From: Verrucomicrobiota bacterium
GTDB taxonomy: Bacteria; Verrucomicrobiota; Verrucomicrobiia; CAIQCK01
Length of the DNA: 64,000 bases
Assembly (NCBI GenBank): GCA_016222825.1
Contig: JACRQF010000010.1
Coordinates: forward strand, 558,001-622,000
Direction: 5' to 3'
A model generated the notes under the pieces. It ran no database searches. It worked only from the letters and a program-made list of their open reading frames with translations, and was not told the origin of the DNA. Numbering within the stretch: position 1 is the stretch's first letter; each line of letters starts with the position of its first letter. A program made the translations under genes and the position numbers. This document shows positions 34,337 through 43,270 of this stretch, one piece after another.

Positions 34337-35239
34337 ATGAAACGCATCAGCCTCGTCTCCCTCGCGGTCATGTTCTCGTTTGTCACCACGGCGCTGCTCC
34401 CGGCGCAAGAGAGGACCATGACGACCTCGACCGGCATCGAGATGGTTTGGATTCCGCCGGGGGAGTTCATGATGGGCAGCACCGCGAAGGAAAAAGATTG
34501 GGCCGATTACAAGGGATGCAATCATACTTGCAGCAACCCGGAGGGCGAACCACGACCGGCGAAGGTCCCTCACGGCTTCTGGTTGGGACGGACGGAGTTG
34601 ACGGTGAGGCAATGGCAGAAGTTCGTTGACTTCACCAGATTTATCACCGACGCGGAAAGGGCGAAGAATATCCGCACCTGGCGCGAGCCGCGGCAAGACG
34701 TGAGGCCCAAGGATAACCATGCCGTGTGCTGGATCAGTTGGAACGATGCGGCGGCTTACTGCGATTGGCTGACGAAGACCGAGCGGAAGGCGCGCAAGCT
34801 GCCGCCTGACATGGAGTATCGCCTGCCCACGGAAGCGGAATGGGAATACGCCTGCCGCGCGGGTCAGGAGCAGACAAAGTTCTGGTGGGGCGACAATGCC
34901 GGCGATGGCGCGCGGCGGTTGAACTGGTATGGCCCCGATGACGGTTTCGAGTATGAATCGCCGGTGGACGCCTTCGGCGCTCGCGGCCGGAACAAGCTCG
35001 GCCTGGCCGACATGCTGGGCAACGTGTGGGAATGGTGCCTCGACGATTATGATCGCAAAGGCGGCCATGCGGGTTGTTACAAGGGCAATCCCGGCGCCTG
35101 TGTGCGAAAGGGCGGATCGTGGAGTCAGTTCATCGGCTTTGAACGCTGCGCGACGCGCATGAGTTCCAGCCCCATTTCCTCCGCCAACCATACCGGCTTT
35201 CGAGTCTGCTGCGGCGTGCGACCCGCCATCGAGAAGTGA
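34337..35239 (+). CDS. Secreted formylglycine-generating-enzyme-fold (SUMF1) protein
   Basis: 300 residues from ATG 34337, with GGAGG 6 nt upstream. Signal peptide to about residue 24. The SUMF1 fold is clear: IEMVWIPPGEFMMGSTAKEK, GFWLGRTELTVRQWQKFVDF, YRLPTEAEWEYACRAG, DMLGNVWEWCLDDY and GFRVCCGVRP. In true aerobic FGE two cysteines bind copper just after the GGS of the RKGGS motif; here the sequence reads RKGGSWSQFIGFERCATRMS and both appear to be missing. A non-FGE member of the superfamily is therefore more likely than a sulfatase activator. Confidence 0.8.
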   Translation: MKRISLVSLAVMFSFVTTALLPAQERTMTTSTGIEMVWIPPGEFMMGSTAKEKDWADYKGCNHTCSNPEGEPRPAKVPHGFWLGRTELTVRQWQKFVDFTRFITDAERAKNIRTWREPRQDVRPKDNHAVCWISWNDAAAYCDWLTKTERKARKLPPDMEYRLPTEAEWEYACRAGQEQTKFWWGDNAGDGARRLNWYGPDDGFEYESPVDAFGARGRNKLGLADMLGNVWEWCLDDYDRKGGHAGCYKGNPGACVRKGGSWSQFIGFERCATRMSSSPISSANHTGFRVCCGVRPAIEK

Positions 35240-35287
35240 AACGGATGTGAAGTTGAATGAGTTGATCAGCGCGTTGAGGAGAATAAC

Positions 35288-35944
35288 ATGAACCGTATAG
35301 CCTTCCTTGCAGTCGTTGCCGCACTGTCGTTTGCCAGCCCTGCTTGGTCACGAACCATAGACCTCATGGAATTGATAGATACAAAGACGGATGCCGTCGC
35401 AGGCGAATGGCGTCTGGAGGGCAAGTCATTGATTTCAGATGACACCAAAGAAGCTCGCATCCATATCCCCTATGAGCCGCCAGAGGAATACGACTTTCGA
35501 ATCAACTTCGCCCGAAAACAGGGCGAGGGTGAAGTGGTGCAATTCCTGGCAAAGGCAGGACGGTTGTTCTACTGGCAGGTTGGCGCTTGGGACAACACCG
35601 TGATGGGATTCGGCGAGATCAATGGAGCCAAAGCAAACAGGAATCCGACGACAGTCTTGAAAAAAGGATGCCTGAAGAATGACCAGCGATACGTTTCAGT
35701 AGTTTCTGCCCGCCGCGATGGCGTTAAGGCTTATCTTGACAGCAAGCTCATCTCTCAGTGGAAGACAGATTACAGGGATCTTGGAGTCGCAGCACCGTGG
35801 ACCATGAGAGACAATCGTCTCCTCGGTCTTGGCTCGAGGCGCAGTCCGATGATCTTCTACCGCATCGAACTCGTTGAAGTTGCCGGAAAGGGCAGGATAG
35901 TGCCGAGGTCCACCATTCCGAATGCTCCGGTTTACAGGAAGTAG
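35288..35944 (+). CDS. Secreted LamG-like beta-sandwich protein
   Basis: 218 residues from ATG 35288, preceded by GAGGAGAATAAC. Signal peptide MNRIAFLAVVAALSFASPAW. The mature part (LEGKSLISDDTKEARIHIPY, EEYDFRINFARKQGEGEVVQ, RDGVKAYLDSKLISQWKTDY, NRLLGLGSRRSPMIFYRIEL) has the strand pattern of concanavalin-like/3-keto-disaccharide-hydrolase domains common in PVC bacteria. Visibly AT-richer than its neighbours, which suggests recent acquisition or relaxed selection. Follows the FGE-like gene by 48 bp, so co-transcription is possible. Confidence 0.65.
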   Translation: MNRIAFLAVVAALSFASPAWSRTIDLMELIDTKTDAVAGEWRLEGKSLISDDTKEARIHIPYEPPEEYDFRINFARKQGEGEVVQFLAKAGRLFYWQVGAWDNTVMGFGEINGAKANRNPTTVLKKGCLKNDQRYVSVVSARRDGVKAYLDSKLISQWKTDYRDLGVAAPWTMRDNRLLGLGSRRSPMIFYRIELVEVAGKGRIVPRSTIPNAPVYRK

Positions 35945-35992
35945 TTCATTGCCTCGCATCACGGTGCTTTCCGCAACGTGAGGGCACGCGGC

Positions 35993-36994
35993 TTACACCG
36001 GTGTCGCTCCGCCACTTAGTCTGAAGAACTCCTCGAACATCACGCGCGGCATCTCCGGGCGGACGCCCAGCGCTTCCCATGCGCCGTAGTCGAAGGCGAT
36101 GAAGCCGCCTTGCGGCGTGGACCAGTGTTTGACCAACAGGCGGGCTTCGTCGCGGATTTCGGCTTCGTTGCCGCGCGGCATCGTGGTCTGGATGTCCACG
36201 GTGGCCAGGAAGCAGACCTTGCCGCGGAATTGCGCGCCGAACTCCTCGATACCGTAGCTGCGGGATTGCTGCATGTTCAGCACGTCCACGCCCAGCTCGA
36301 TGAGCGCCGGCACGAGGGTGTTGATGCGCCCGCAACTGTGGAGGATGACGTGCCAGCCGCAGTCGTGGATGGCCTTGAAGATCGTGCGGTAGCGCGGCGC
36401 GAAGAACTCGTCGAAGGTCTTGCGGCTGATGAACGGCCCCTCCTGCGTCCCCCAGTCGTCAGCGACGAAAAGGCCGTGGATGCGGTCGCCGAAACGGCGG
36501 CGGAGTTCGTCACATTGCTGGAGCTTGAAGTCCACGATCATGTCGAGGACGCGGTGGATTTTCTCCGGCTCGGCGTAGAAGTCCTCCATCGTCGTTGCGA
36601 AGCCGCGCAGTTTGTGGAGGCGGGAGAAAAGGAGGTTGTGCGCGGTGAGGACGACGTAGCGGCCGTCCGCGGCGGCGATGAGCGGGCCGAGCCGGTCGTA
36701 GTAGAACGGGTTGCGCGGATTCGGCGGGCGGTAGCGGTCGAGAGCGGCCCAGTCGCTGAGGGGCCACTGGGTGACCTGACCGATGTTCTTCAACTCGGTG
36801 GCGCTCCAGCCGCAGCCCCAGTCGTCCGGCGCGGCGTTATCGAAGAACCAGCCCGCCTCGGCGCGGTCCATCTCCCAGATGTTGTGAACGTCGTCGGGGA
36901 AACCGGGCATCTTGTGGTTCCAGTGCTGCCAGAACGGCAGCCTCGGCGGCGTCTGGAACTTGATGGCGCGATGGACGATTTCGTGGGAAGTCAT
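35993..36994 (-). CDS. Uroporphyrinogen decarboxylase-family (MtaA/CmuA-like) protein
   Basis: 333 residues. Same TIM-barrel family as uroporphyrinogen decarboxylase and cobalamin methyltransferases: GLFVADDWGTQEGPFISRKT, FDEFFAPRYRTIFKAIHD, then HVILHSCGRINTLVPALIEL, where HSCG resembles the zinc ligands of MtaA/CmuA. It lacks the short N-terminal signature of haem-pathway HemE. Last gene of a three-gene operon with an oxidoreductase and a glycosidase-like protein, so a role in catabolism is more likely than one in haem synthesis. Confidence 0.8.
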   Translation of the reverse strand: MTSHEIVHRAIKFQTPPRLPFWQHWNHKMPGFPDDVHNIWEMDRAEAGWFFDNAAPDDWGCGWSATELKNIGQVTQWPLSDWAALDRYRPPNPRNPFYYDRLGPLIAAADGRYVVLTAHNLLFSRLHKLRGFATTMEDFYAEPEKIHRVLDMIVDFKLQQCDELRRRFGDRIHGLFVADDWGTQEGPFISRKTFDEFFAPRYRTIFKAIHDCGWHVILHSCGRINTLVPALIELGVDVLNMQQSRSYGIEEFGAQFRGKVCFLATVDIQTTMPRGNEAEIRDEARLLVKHWSTPQGGFIAFDYGAWEALGVRPEMPRVMFEEFFRLSGGATPV

Positions 36995-37003
36995 GGGAAT
37001 TTC

Positions 37004-38743
37004 TTAGTGGTTCAGTGAATCAGCCGCGCGATAAGCGGCGGTGCCAACTGTATCCGTGGCTCCTGTGAAACCCGGCCCACCGGCTGCCACGTAGCCGCGG
37101 CTCTCGCCCGAGGCCGTCGGGCTGACCCAGAACGAGTAAAGCGACCCTTGCTTCAGATGGAAACGGAAGCGGACGGGCTTGCCTCGCAACGCCGCCAAGT
37201 CTCCCCCACCCTTCCACTTCACCGGCTGGATGGTGCCATCGGCGCTAAGCGGCACGCAGTTGTCGCGGGAGAACGGCGCGAGGACGTCGCCCTCGGCGTC
37301 GAGGACTTCGGCGAGCAGCCGGCCCTTGGAGCAATCGCAGTTTACGAACAAGCGCCCGCCGCTGAAGGTCAGCTTGCGTGTCGTGAGCGTGCCTTCGCTT
37401 GCGCCAGCATCCATCGAAGCGAAACCGTCGCGCCGCAGCACCGCCAGGCCCGTAAACGACGGGTCCGCGTGGAAGCTGCCACCGTGGAAGCCCGCGCCAC
37501 CGACGTAGAAGTAGAGCTTGTCGCCCACGACGAGGCAGCAGCCGCCGGCGGACTGCACGTTGCCGAAGTTCCAGTCCTCCCGCTTCTCCGACACCGGGCA
37601 GAACGCGCGCCGGTCGGGCCGCGTCCAATGGAACCCGTCGCGACTGAAGCCGATGCAGACTTCATTGATCTTCGGCCGATTGACCTTGTCAGCGGGATGC
37701 CCGCGCCAGATGGAGAAGCAGCCGAGCATCAGGCTCTCGTAGGCGACGCAGTCGAGGTTGTAGAGCTGCGAGGGCACAAGGTCCCAGGGCCGCTCCGGGA
37801 TGCGGCGCAGTTCGAGATCGGAGCGGTCGGGGTCGAGCTTGTCGGCGCCGATCCATTCCTTGCGATAGGTCGGGCGTTTGTCCCAACTGGCGGTGTAGAG
37901 GGCGTCGCCGTTCTCGACGTAGGCGCGGCAACGGCTCACCTCTTTGCCGCTGCTGCGCAAGCCGAAGACCCAGACTTTGCGGAACGGATTGTAGAAGACC
38001 GTCGTGCGGTCGCCGCAATCGTCGCTGGTGCCGGCGAGCTTCCAATGGATGCCGTCGGGCGAGAAGTGAATTTTGATCTTCTTGGGACTCTGCTTCTTGC
38101 CGTTGACCATCTTCTCCTCGCAAACGACGCGGAACATCTTGAAGCGGCGTTGCGGGTTCTTCTCTTCGAGGTCGAGCCAGACGGTGCTGGAGTTGCGCCA
38201 AGCTTCCGGGTCGTCGTGGAGCACGACGTTCGTGCCCGCGACAACATCGAGCGCCGGTTTCTCCCAATACACGCCGTCGCGGCTCGTCGCGTAGCAGGTG
38301 TAGAAGCGCAGCGGTTTCTCCGAACTGACCGACGACCAATACCAACACTTGAAGAGCTTGTCCGCCGGGTCATACCAGACGCCGTCGCTGAACACGCCCG
38401 CCCGCGCCCGGCCGCCTTTCCCTTCCCACGGTTTGTCCGGCTGCAGGAGAGGATTCGCCGGATGATACTGCGCGAGATGATGCGCGCGTTTCAGCGTCGT
38501 CCGCTCGATGAGGAAGTCGTCCACAAACAACTGCCGCCCCACGTCAATCGGAATGACCACCGGCGGCGAGACGAGATACGGCGGCAGCGCGATCGGCTCG
38601 CGCGTCAGTTCCCCCACCCTTGGCGGCCATACCTCCGGCAGGATGATGCCGTTGTAGAACGTCTCACCGCCAAACGCATGATGCGTGACCGCGAGAGTTG
38701 CCAGCAATAAGGCAATCCGTTTCAGAGCAGCTCCACGTTCCAC
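37004..38743 (-). CDS. Secreted five-bladed-propeller glycoside hydrolase-like protein
   Basis: 579 residues from a GTG at 38741-38743, three bases after the upstream stop; an exact start is uncertain. Signal peptide ALLLATLAVTHHAFGGE. Repeated phrases such as VFSDGVWYDPADKLFKCWYW, SRDGVYWEKPALDVV, SPDGIHWKLAGTSDD and FSRDGFHWTRPDRRAF are those of GH32/GH43/GH117-like propellers. A C-terminal beta-sandwich (GKPVRFRFHLKQGSLYSFWV) resembles the GH32 C-terminal module. Catalytic residues cannot be assigned. Predicted to act on an extracellular carbohydrate. Confidence 0.7.
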   Translation of the reverse strand: MERGAALKRIALLLATLAVTHHAFGGETFYNGIILPEVWPPRVGELTREPIALPPYLVSPPVVIPIDVGRQLFVDDFLIERTTLKRAHHLAQYHPANPLLQPDKPWEGKGGRARAGVFSDGVWYDPADKLFKCWYWSSVSSEKPLRFYTCYATSRDGVYWEKPALDVVAGTNVVLHDDPEAWRNSSTVWLDLEEKNPQRRFKMFRVVCEEKMVNGKKQSPKKIKIHFSPDGIHWKLAGTSDDCGDRTTVFYNPFRKVWVFGLRSSGKEVSRCRAYVENGDALYTASWDKRPTYRKEWIGADKLDPDRSDLELRRIPERPWDLVPSQLYNLDCVAYESLMLGCFSIWRGHPADKVNRPKINEVCIGFSRDGFHWTRPDRRAFCPVSEKREDWNFGNVQSAGGCCLVVGDKLYFYVGGAGFHGGSFHADPSFTGLAVLRRDGFASMDAGASEGTLTTRKLTFSGGRLFVNCDCSKGRLLAEVLDAEGDVLAPFSRDNCVPLSADGTIQPVKWKGGGDLAALRGKPVRFRFHLKQGSLYSFWVSPTASGESRGYVAAGGPGFTGATDTVGTAAYRAADSLNH

Positions 38744-38746
38744 GCC

Positions 38747-40117
38747 TCAGATTTCGTTCCACTTGCCGGGAATCGGCGCGGGGTAGCGGCCCTGGGCGTC
38801 GGGCATGAACGGCGGCTTGCTTTCCGGCGTGAGCGCGTCCACGTCGCAGAAGCGGAACTCCGACGCTATCGCCTCGGCCCATGTGACGACGCGGCCGGAG
38901 TGGACGGCGGCGCGCCCCATGAGTGAGACGAGGTTGGAAAAGGCGGCGCGTTCAAGTTCGTTATACGGCTTGTTCTTGCGGATGGCGTCGAGGAAGTCGC
39001 GCCACTCGGCGTCCCACGGGCCGCACTCCTCTTTCTCCGCCTGCCACGAGATGTTGTCGTTGGCGATGCGCTGGTCCTTGTAAGTCTGCACGGTCGCGGC
39101 GTGGACGTTGCCGGAGAACTGCGCGGCGCACTTGGTGCCGTGAGCAAACGTGGCGAACTCGTTGTAGCAGCCCGGCCAGAAGCGACCCTGCACGAGCGCC
39201 TTCGCGCCGTCGGCAAAGGTGTATTCGATGGTGTAGTTGTCGAAGTTCTGGCTGCAATCGGTGCTCCACGGCACGCGCCCACCCATGCCATGCGCGCTGA
39301 CGGGCCAAGCGTCCTTGATCCAGCAACACTCGTCCACCTGGTGGATCATGTTCTCCATCCAAGTGCCGCCGCTGGACCAGAGCAGCGCGACGGGCTGGCG
39401 GATTTGCCAGAGGAGTTCGTCGTCGGTGGACTTGCGCGGACCCATCATGCCGCCAGATTGCAGGCGGTAGGCGCGGATGAAAATAATCTCGCCCATGTCG
39501 CCGTTGCGCATCTTCGCGATGAGCGCCTGCCGCGCGCTGGAGTGGCGGCACTGGAACCCACAGGCGACCTTGAGGCCCTTGGCTTTCGCCGTCTCATTGG
39601 CCTTGAGCAGGAGCTTGATGCCGCCCGCGTCGGCCGCGAAGGACTTCTCCATAAAGACGTTCAGGCCACGGGCTACGGCGTGCTTGAAGTGCGTCGGCCG
39701 GAACGCCGCGCGCGTGGTCAACATCGCGATGTCCCCCGTGCCGGGCCGGATGCAATCCATCGCCTTCTGGAACGCGTCGAGGCCGACGAACTGCCGTTCA
39801 CTCGGCACTTCCATCTTCTCTGGAAACTGCCGCGTGAGCGCGCCGTGCGCCTTCTGGAGCTTCTCGTCAAACAGGTCGGCCATCGCGACGAGCTTGAACG
39901 GGCTGCCGGGCGCGGAGAAGGCGTTGCCCACCGCGCCGGTGCCGCGCGGGCCGCAGCCGATGATGGCAAGCCGGACGGTGTCGTCGCTGGCAGCGTGGAC
40001 GCGCGGCAACGCGACGCCCGCGAGCGCCGAGGCCGCCGCGATCCGGCCGGTGGTCTTAATAAAGTCGCGTCGTGTGGCGTGAGACGAGGTGGAAGTGCTG
40101 GGGGGGTGTTGGCTCAT
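38747..40117 (-). CDS. Tat-exported Gfo/Idh/MocA-family oxidoreductase
   Basis: 456 residues from ATG 40115-40117, with AAGGAAAA upstream. Twin-arginine signal ATRRDFIKTTGRIAAASALA. Rossmann motif LAIIGCGPRGTGAVG, then the family pattern DIAMLTTRAAFRPTHFKHAV and GLNVFMEKSFAADAGGIKLL (the EK of the EKP motif). The tail resembles other PVC secreted oxidoreductases. Normally uses tightly bound NAD(P) on sugars or cyclitols. First gene of the operon with the glycosidase-like and UroD-like genes. Confidence 0.88.
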   Translation of the reverse strand: MSQHPPSTSTSSHATRRDFIKTTGRIAAASALAGVALPRVHAASDDTVRLAIIGCGPRGTGAVGNAFSAPGSPFKLVAMADLFDEKLQKAHGALTRQFPEKMEVPSERQFVGLDAFQKAMDCIRPGTGDIAMLTTRAAFRPTHFKHAVARGLNVFMEKSFAADAGGIKLLLKANETAKAKGLKVACGFQCRHSSARQALIAKMRNGDMGEIIFIRAYRLQSGGMMGPRKSTDDELLWQIRQPVALLWSSGGTWMENMIHQVDECCWIKDAWPVSAHGMGGRVPWSTDCSQNFDNYTIEYTFADGAKALVQGRFWPGCYNEFATFAHGTKCAAQFSGNVHAATVQTYKDQRIANDNISWQAEKEECGPWDAEWRDFLDAIRKNKPYNELERAAFSNLVSLMGRAAVHSGRVVTWAEAIASEFRFCDVDALTPESKPPFMPDAQGRYPAPIPGKWNEI

Positions 40118-40316
40118 GTCGTTTTCCTTAGATGACGAAGCATCACTTTGCGATGCAGCCGCAGCGTAGCCGCTGCGGCGCGCCACTCAAGCGCAAAGTT
40201 GGCAAACAACCTTGCGCCACTTGGCCGACGAAGATCAGCTTGTCGTCCTAGACGCTGCGCTCACGCGTGACTTTGCGCATCCGCGCCGCTAGAGTGTCCG
40301 CCGCCGTAGGCAATCT

Positions 40317-41066
40317 ATGACCAACACGCGGACATCTTTGCTGGCCATCCTTCTCTGTGCGGCTGTGGCGTGCGAACCGGTGAAAAGGACGGAAATCCAC
40401 GAAGCCGTCCGGGCCGGCGACACGGCCAGGGTCAGGCAGTTGCTGGCCCAAGAGCCGGCGTTGGTGAATGGGAAAGATTCACTCGGCGACACGCCGCTGC
40501 ACGTGGCGGCGCAGGCGGGAAGCATGGAGCTGGCCGGGCTGCTGCTGGCCGCCAAAGCCGATGTCAACGCCAGGGCCAACGCTGGCTGGACGGCGCTGCA
40601 CTGGGCGGCTTATTGGAACAACAAGGAGATGGCCGGGCTGCTGCTGCGCAATGAAGCCGACGTCAATGCCCGAAACAGCGTCGGCTACACACCGCTGCAC
40701 TGGGCTTCCTGGCGAAACAACAAGGAACTGGTCGAGTTGCTGCTCGCGCACAAGGCCGATGTCAATGCCGGCGATCATAACGGCCGCACGCCGCTGCATT
40801 ACGCGGTGTTCTGGAGCGGCACGAATGTGGTCGAGGCGCTGGTCGCCCACCATGCAGACCTGAACGCCAAGGCCCTCGCTGATATCAATTCTGATGGCAA
40901 CGCCATCACGCCGCTGGATGTCGCGGACCGGTATGGAATGTTCGCCAACGCCGAACTTCTGCGCAAGCACGGCGCAAAAAGGGAACAGATGGTCCTTCAG
41001 CACAACAGAAATGACAAATCGCCGCCAGCGCATAAACCCTCGACAACCCCGCGCCTGCAACGATAG
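40317..41066 (+). CDS. Ankyrin-repeat lipoprotein
   Basis: 249 residues. Lipobox AVAC with Cys19. Five ankyrin repeats fill residues 25-230: GDTPLHVAAQAGSMELAGLL, GWTALHWAAYWNNKEMAGLL, GYTPLHWASWRNNKELVELL, GRTPLHYAVFWSGTNVVEAL and a divergent ITPLDVADRYGMFANAELL. A protein-binding scaffold anchored in the envelope; partner unknown. Monocistronic and divergent from the oxidoreductase operon. Confidence 0.85.
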   Translation: MTNTRTSLLAILLCAAVACEPVKRTEIHEAVRAGDTARVRQLLAQEPALVNGKDSLGDTPLHVAAQAGSMELAGLLLAAKADVNARANAGWTALHWAAYWNNKEMAGLLLRNEADVNARNSVGYTPLHWASWRNNKELVELLLAHKADVNAGDHNGRTPLHYAVFWSGTNVVEALVAHHADLNAKALADINSDGNAITPLDVADRYGMFANAELLRKHGAKREQMVLQHNRNDKSPPAHKPSTTPRLQR

Positions 41067-41150
41067 ATATAACGCCGGACAACGCGCCGCCAGCGTTCGC
41101 TGTCTAAATTGAAAACGACGGCGTTCCGGGTGAACTTTGTCGCAGACAAC

Positions 41151-41426
41151 ATGCTGAAACGATCTCATGTCATCTACACCGGCCGCGTGCAGGGTGTCGG
41201 GTTCCGTTACACGGTCCGACAGCTCGCGCACGGCTTTGACGTCGTCGGCTTTGTGCGCAATCTCGACGACGGCCGCGTGGAGATGGCCATCGAAGGCGAG
41301 GAGGAGGAACTGAAGCGGTTCATTCAGCACATCGGCGACAGCGACCTCGGCCCCTACATCCGAAACACGACCGTGGAATGGCAGCCGCTGACCGGCGAGT
41401 TCCGCGACTTCTCCATACGACTGTGA
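41151..41426 (+). CDS. acyP: Acylphosphatase
   Basis: 91 residues from ATG 41151, exactly the family length. Hydrolyses carboxyl-phosphate bonds of acylphosphates. Active-site loop GRVQGVGFRYT with the catalytic Arg, and GFVRNLDDGRVEM with the catalytic Asn. Its last codons overlap the GTG start of the ABC gene (GTGA), an unusual partner for a housekeeping enzyme. Confidence 0.93.
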   Translation: MLKRSHVIYTGRVQGVGFRYTVRQLAHGFDVVGFVRNLDDGRVEMAIEGEEEELKRFIQHIGDSDLGPYIRNTTVEWQPLTGEFRDFSIRL

Positions 41427-42292
41427 CTCCCGCCATCGAAATCAAGGGCCTGACGAAACGCTACCGCACCGGCTTGCGCCGCGAGACGGTGCTGGCGCTG
41501 GACCACCTGGACTTGCGGGTGGAGCCGGGCGAAGTCTATGGCCTGCTCGGCCCGAACGGCTCCGGCAAGAGCACGACGTTGAAGCTGGCACTCGGCCTGA
41601 TTCGTGCCACCGCCGGCGAGGCGAAAATCTTCGGCAAGCCATGCGCGTCGGTCGTCTCGCGACTCCATGTCGGTTTCCTGCCGGAGAACCCATATTTCTA
41701 CCGCTTCCTGACCGGCGCGGAGACGCTGATGTTCTACGGCCGCCTCTGCGGCATGAGCGGCGCCCCGCTCTCCAAGCGTGTGGACGAACTGCTCCAACTC
41801 GTCGGCCTCACCAATGCCGCGAGCCGGCCGCTCGCCGGTTACTCCAAGGGCATGCTCCAGCGCATCGGCCTCGCGCAGGCGATGGTCCACGACCCCCAAC
41901 TGCTCCTGCTCGACGAGCCGACCGCCGGGGTGGACCCCATCGGCTCCAAGGAAATCCGCGACCTCATCATCCGGCTGCGCGCGATGGGCAAGACGGTGCT
42001 GCTCTGCTCTCATCTGCTGACGCAGGTGCAGGACGTGTGCGACCGCATCTGCATCCTGAACCAGGGCCGCAAGGTGCGCGAAGGCCGCGTGGACGATCTG
42101 CTCCGCGACCAGAAGCGGCTGTGCATTACCGTCGAGAGCCTGCCCGAGGCGGCGCGCGCGCAAATCGCGGAGTGGGTCGAGGACTGGGGCGCAAGCGTCG
42201 TCAGCATCGAGAACCCGCAAACGACATTGGAGAGCCTCTTCCTCGACGCCGTCAAGGCGCAGCAACCGCCGACGCCGCCCAACAAGCCATGA
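41423..42292 (+). CDS. ABC transporter ATP-binding protein, ABC-2 (export) type
   Basis: 289 residues from GTG 41423, preferred because it overlaps the acylphosphatase stop; ATG 41378 is an in-frame alternative. Walker A GPNGSGKST, signature YSKGMLQRIGLAQA, Walker B LLLLDEPTAGVDP, switch His LCSHLL. The degenerate signature and C-terminal extension (RLCITVESLPEAARAQIAEW) are typical of CcmA/NatA-like exporters. Pairs with the permease that starts at its stop (ATGA). Confidence 0.92.
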   Translation: MTPAIEIKGLTKRYRTGLRRETVLALDHLDLRVEPGEVYGLLGPNGSGKSTTLKLALGLIRATAGEAKIFGKPCASVVSRLHVGFLPENPYFYRFLTGAETLMFYGRLCGMSGAPLSKRVDELLQLVGLTNAASRPLAGYSKGMLQRIGLAQAMVHDPQLLLLDEPTAGVDPIGSKEIRDLIIRLRAMGKTVLLCSHLLTQVQDVCDRICILNQGRKVREGRVDDLLRDQKRLCITVESLPEAARAQIAEWVEDWGASVVSIENPQTTLESLFLDAVKAQQPPTPPNKP

Positions 42293-43266
42293 GCACCACG
42301 CCCGCCTTGCCTGATGTTGTCTATTTCAACCTCGGCCGCGTCTGGACGATGGCGCTGAACACGCTCATCGAGATGACGCGACAGAAGGTGTTCTACTTCA
42401 TGATCGTCTTCGCGCTGCTGATGATCGGCGCGGCGAGTTTCTTCAGTATCTTCTCCTTCGGCGAGGAAGCCCAATACATCACCCAGCTCAAGTTCATCAA
42501 GGACACCGGCCTCGGCGCGATCAGTGTGTTTGGCGCGATCATCGCCGTCGTCGCCACAGCGCAGTTGCTGCCGGCGGAACTGGAGAACCGCACCATCTAC
42601 ACCATCCTGGCCAAGCCGGTGCACCGGCTGGAGTTCCTGCTGGGCAAGTTTGTCGGCGTGGCGCTGCTGCTGGCGATCTCGGTAACGCTGATGGGATCGC
42701 TGTTCCTCGGCGTTGTCTTCATCAAGGATCAGAACCTTTCCGCCGCCACTTATCACGAGACGATCGAGGCTGCCGAGGGCGCTGTCGCCGGCTCACCCGA
42801 CATGAAGCCCGAAACGAAACAGAAAGTGCTCGCCGAGGCCCGCACTCGCGCCGAGCAAGGCGCGGCGGAGATTCACAAGACCGCCGGCTACCAGGACATC
42901 GTCAAGGCGATGACCACCACGCTGTTCAAGCTCTGGCTGGTGGCGGCCATGACGCTGATGCTGTCGAGCTTTGCCACCTCAATGGTGTTCACCGTGGTGA
43001 TGTCGGCAATGCTGTATTTCTCCGGGCATCTCGTGCCGGTGGCGCAGAAGTTTTACGCCACCAGCAAGGCGCCGCTAGGCCAACTGATGGCGGGTGTCGT
43101 CAACTGGTTCCTGCCCAATCTCGCGGCGTTCGATGTCGCGGACGATTTGTTTGCGGGCGATCCGCTGCCGTGGCTGAAGGTGCTGAAGATTCTGTCCTAC
43201 GGGCTGTTCTACCTGCTGGTGACGCTCACGCTTGCCCATCTGATCTTCCGCGAACGCGAAATCTGA
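42289..43266 (+). CDS. ABC-2 type transporter permease
   Basis: 325 residues from ATG 42289, overlapping the ATPase stop. Six membrane helices with the first near residue 25 (VFYFMIVFALLMIGAASFFS) and LLPAELENRTIYTILAKPVH, the ABC-2 permease signature helix. A large helical loop (about 145-200, ETIEAAEGAVAGSPDMKPET) projects between helices 3 and 4, as in GldF/NosY-like permeases. Exported substrate unknown. Confidence 0.9.
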   Translation: MSTTPALPDVVYFNLGRVWTMALNTLIEMTRQKVFYFMIVFALLMIGAASFFSIFSFGEEAQYITQLKFIKDTGLGAISVFGAIIAVVATAQLLPAELENRTIYTILAKPVHRLEFLLGKFVGVALLLAISVTLMGSLFLGVVFIKDQNLSAATYHETIEAAEGAVAGSPDMKPETKQKVLAEARTRAEQGAAEIHKTAGYQDIVKAMTTTLFKLWLVAAMTLMLSSFATSMVFTVVMSAMLYFSGHLVPVAQKFYATSKAPLGQLMAGVVNWFLPNLAAFDVADDLFAGDPLPWLKVLKILSYGLFYLLVTLTLAHLIFREREI

Positions 43267-43270
43267 CCGC

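Noticed and set aside
37148..38710. 520-codon plus-strand frame opposite the glycosidase-like gene
   Set aside because: Antisense shadow with Arg/Ala/Val/Glu bias and no domain.
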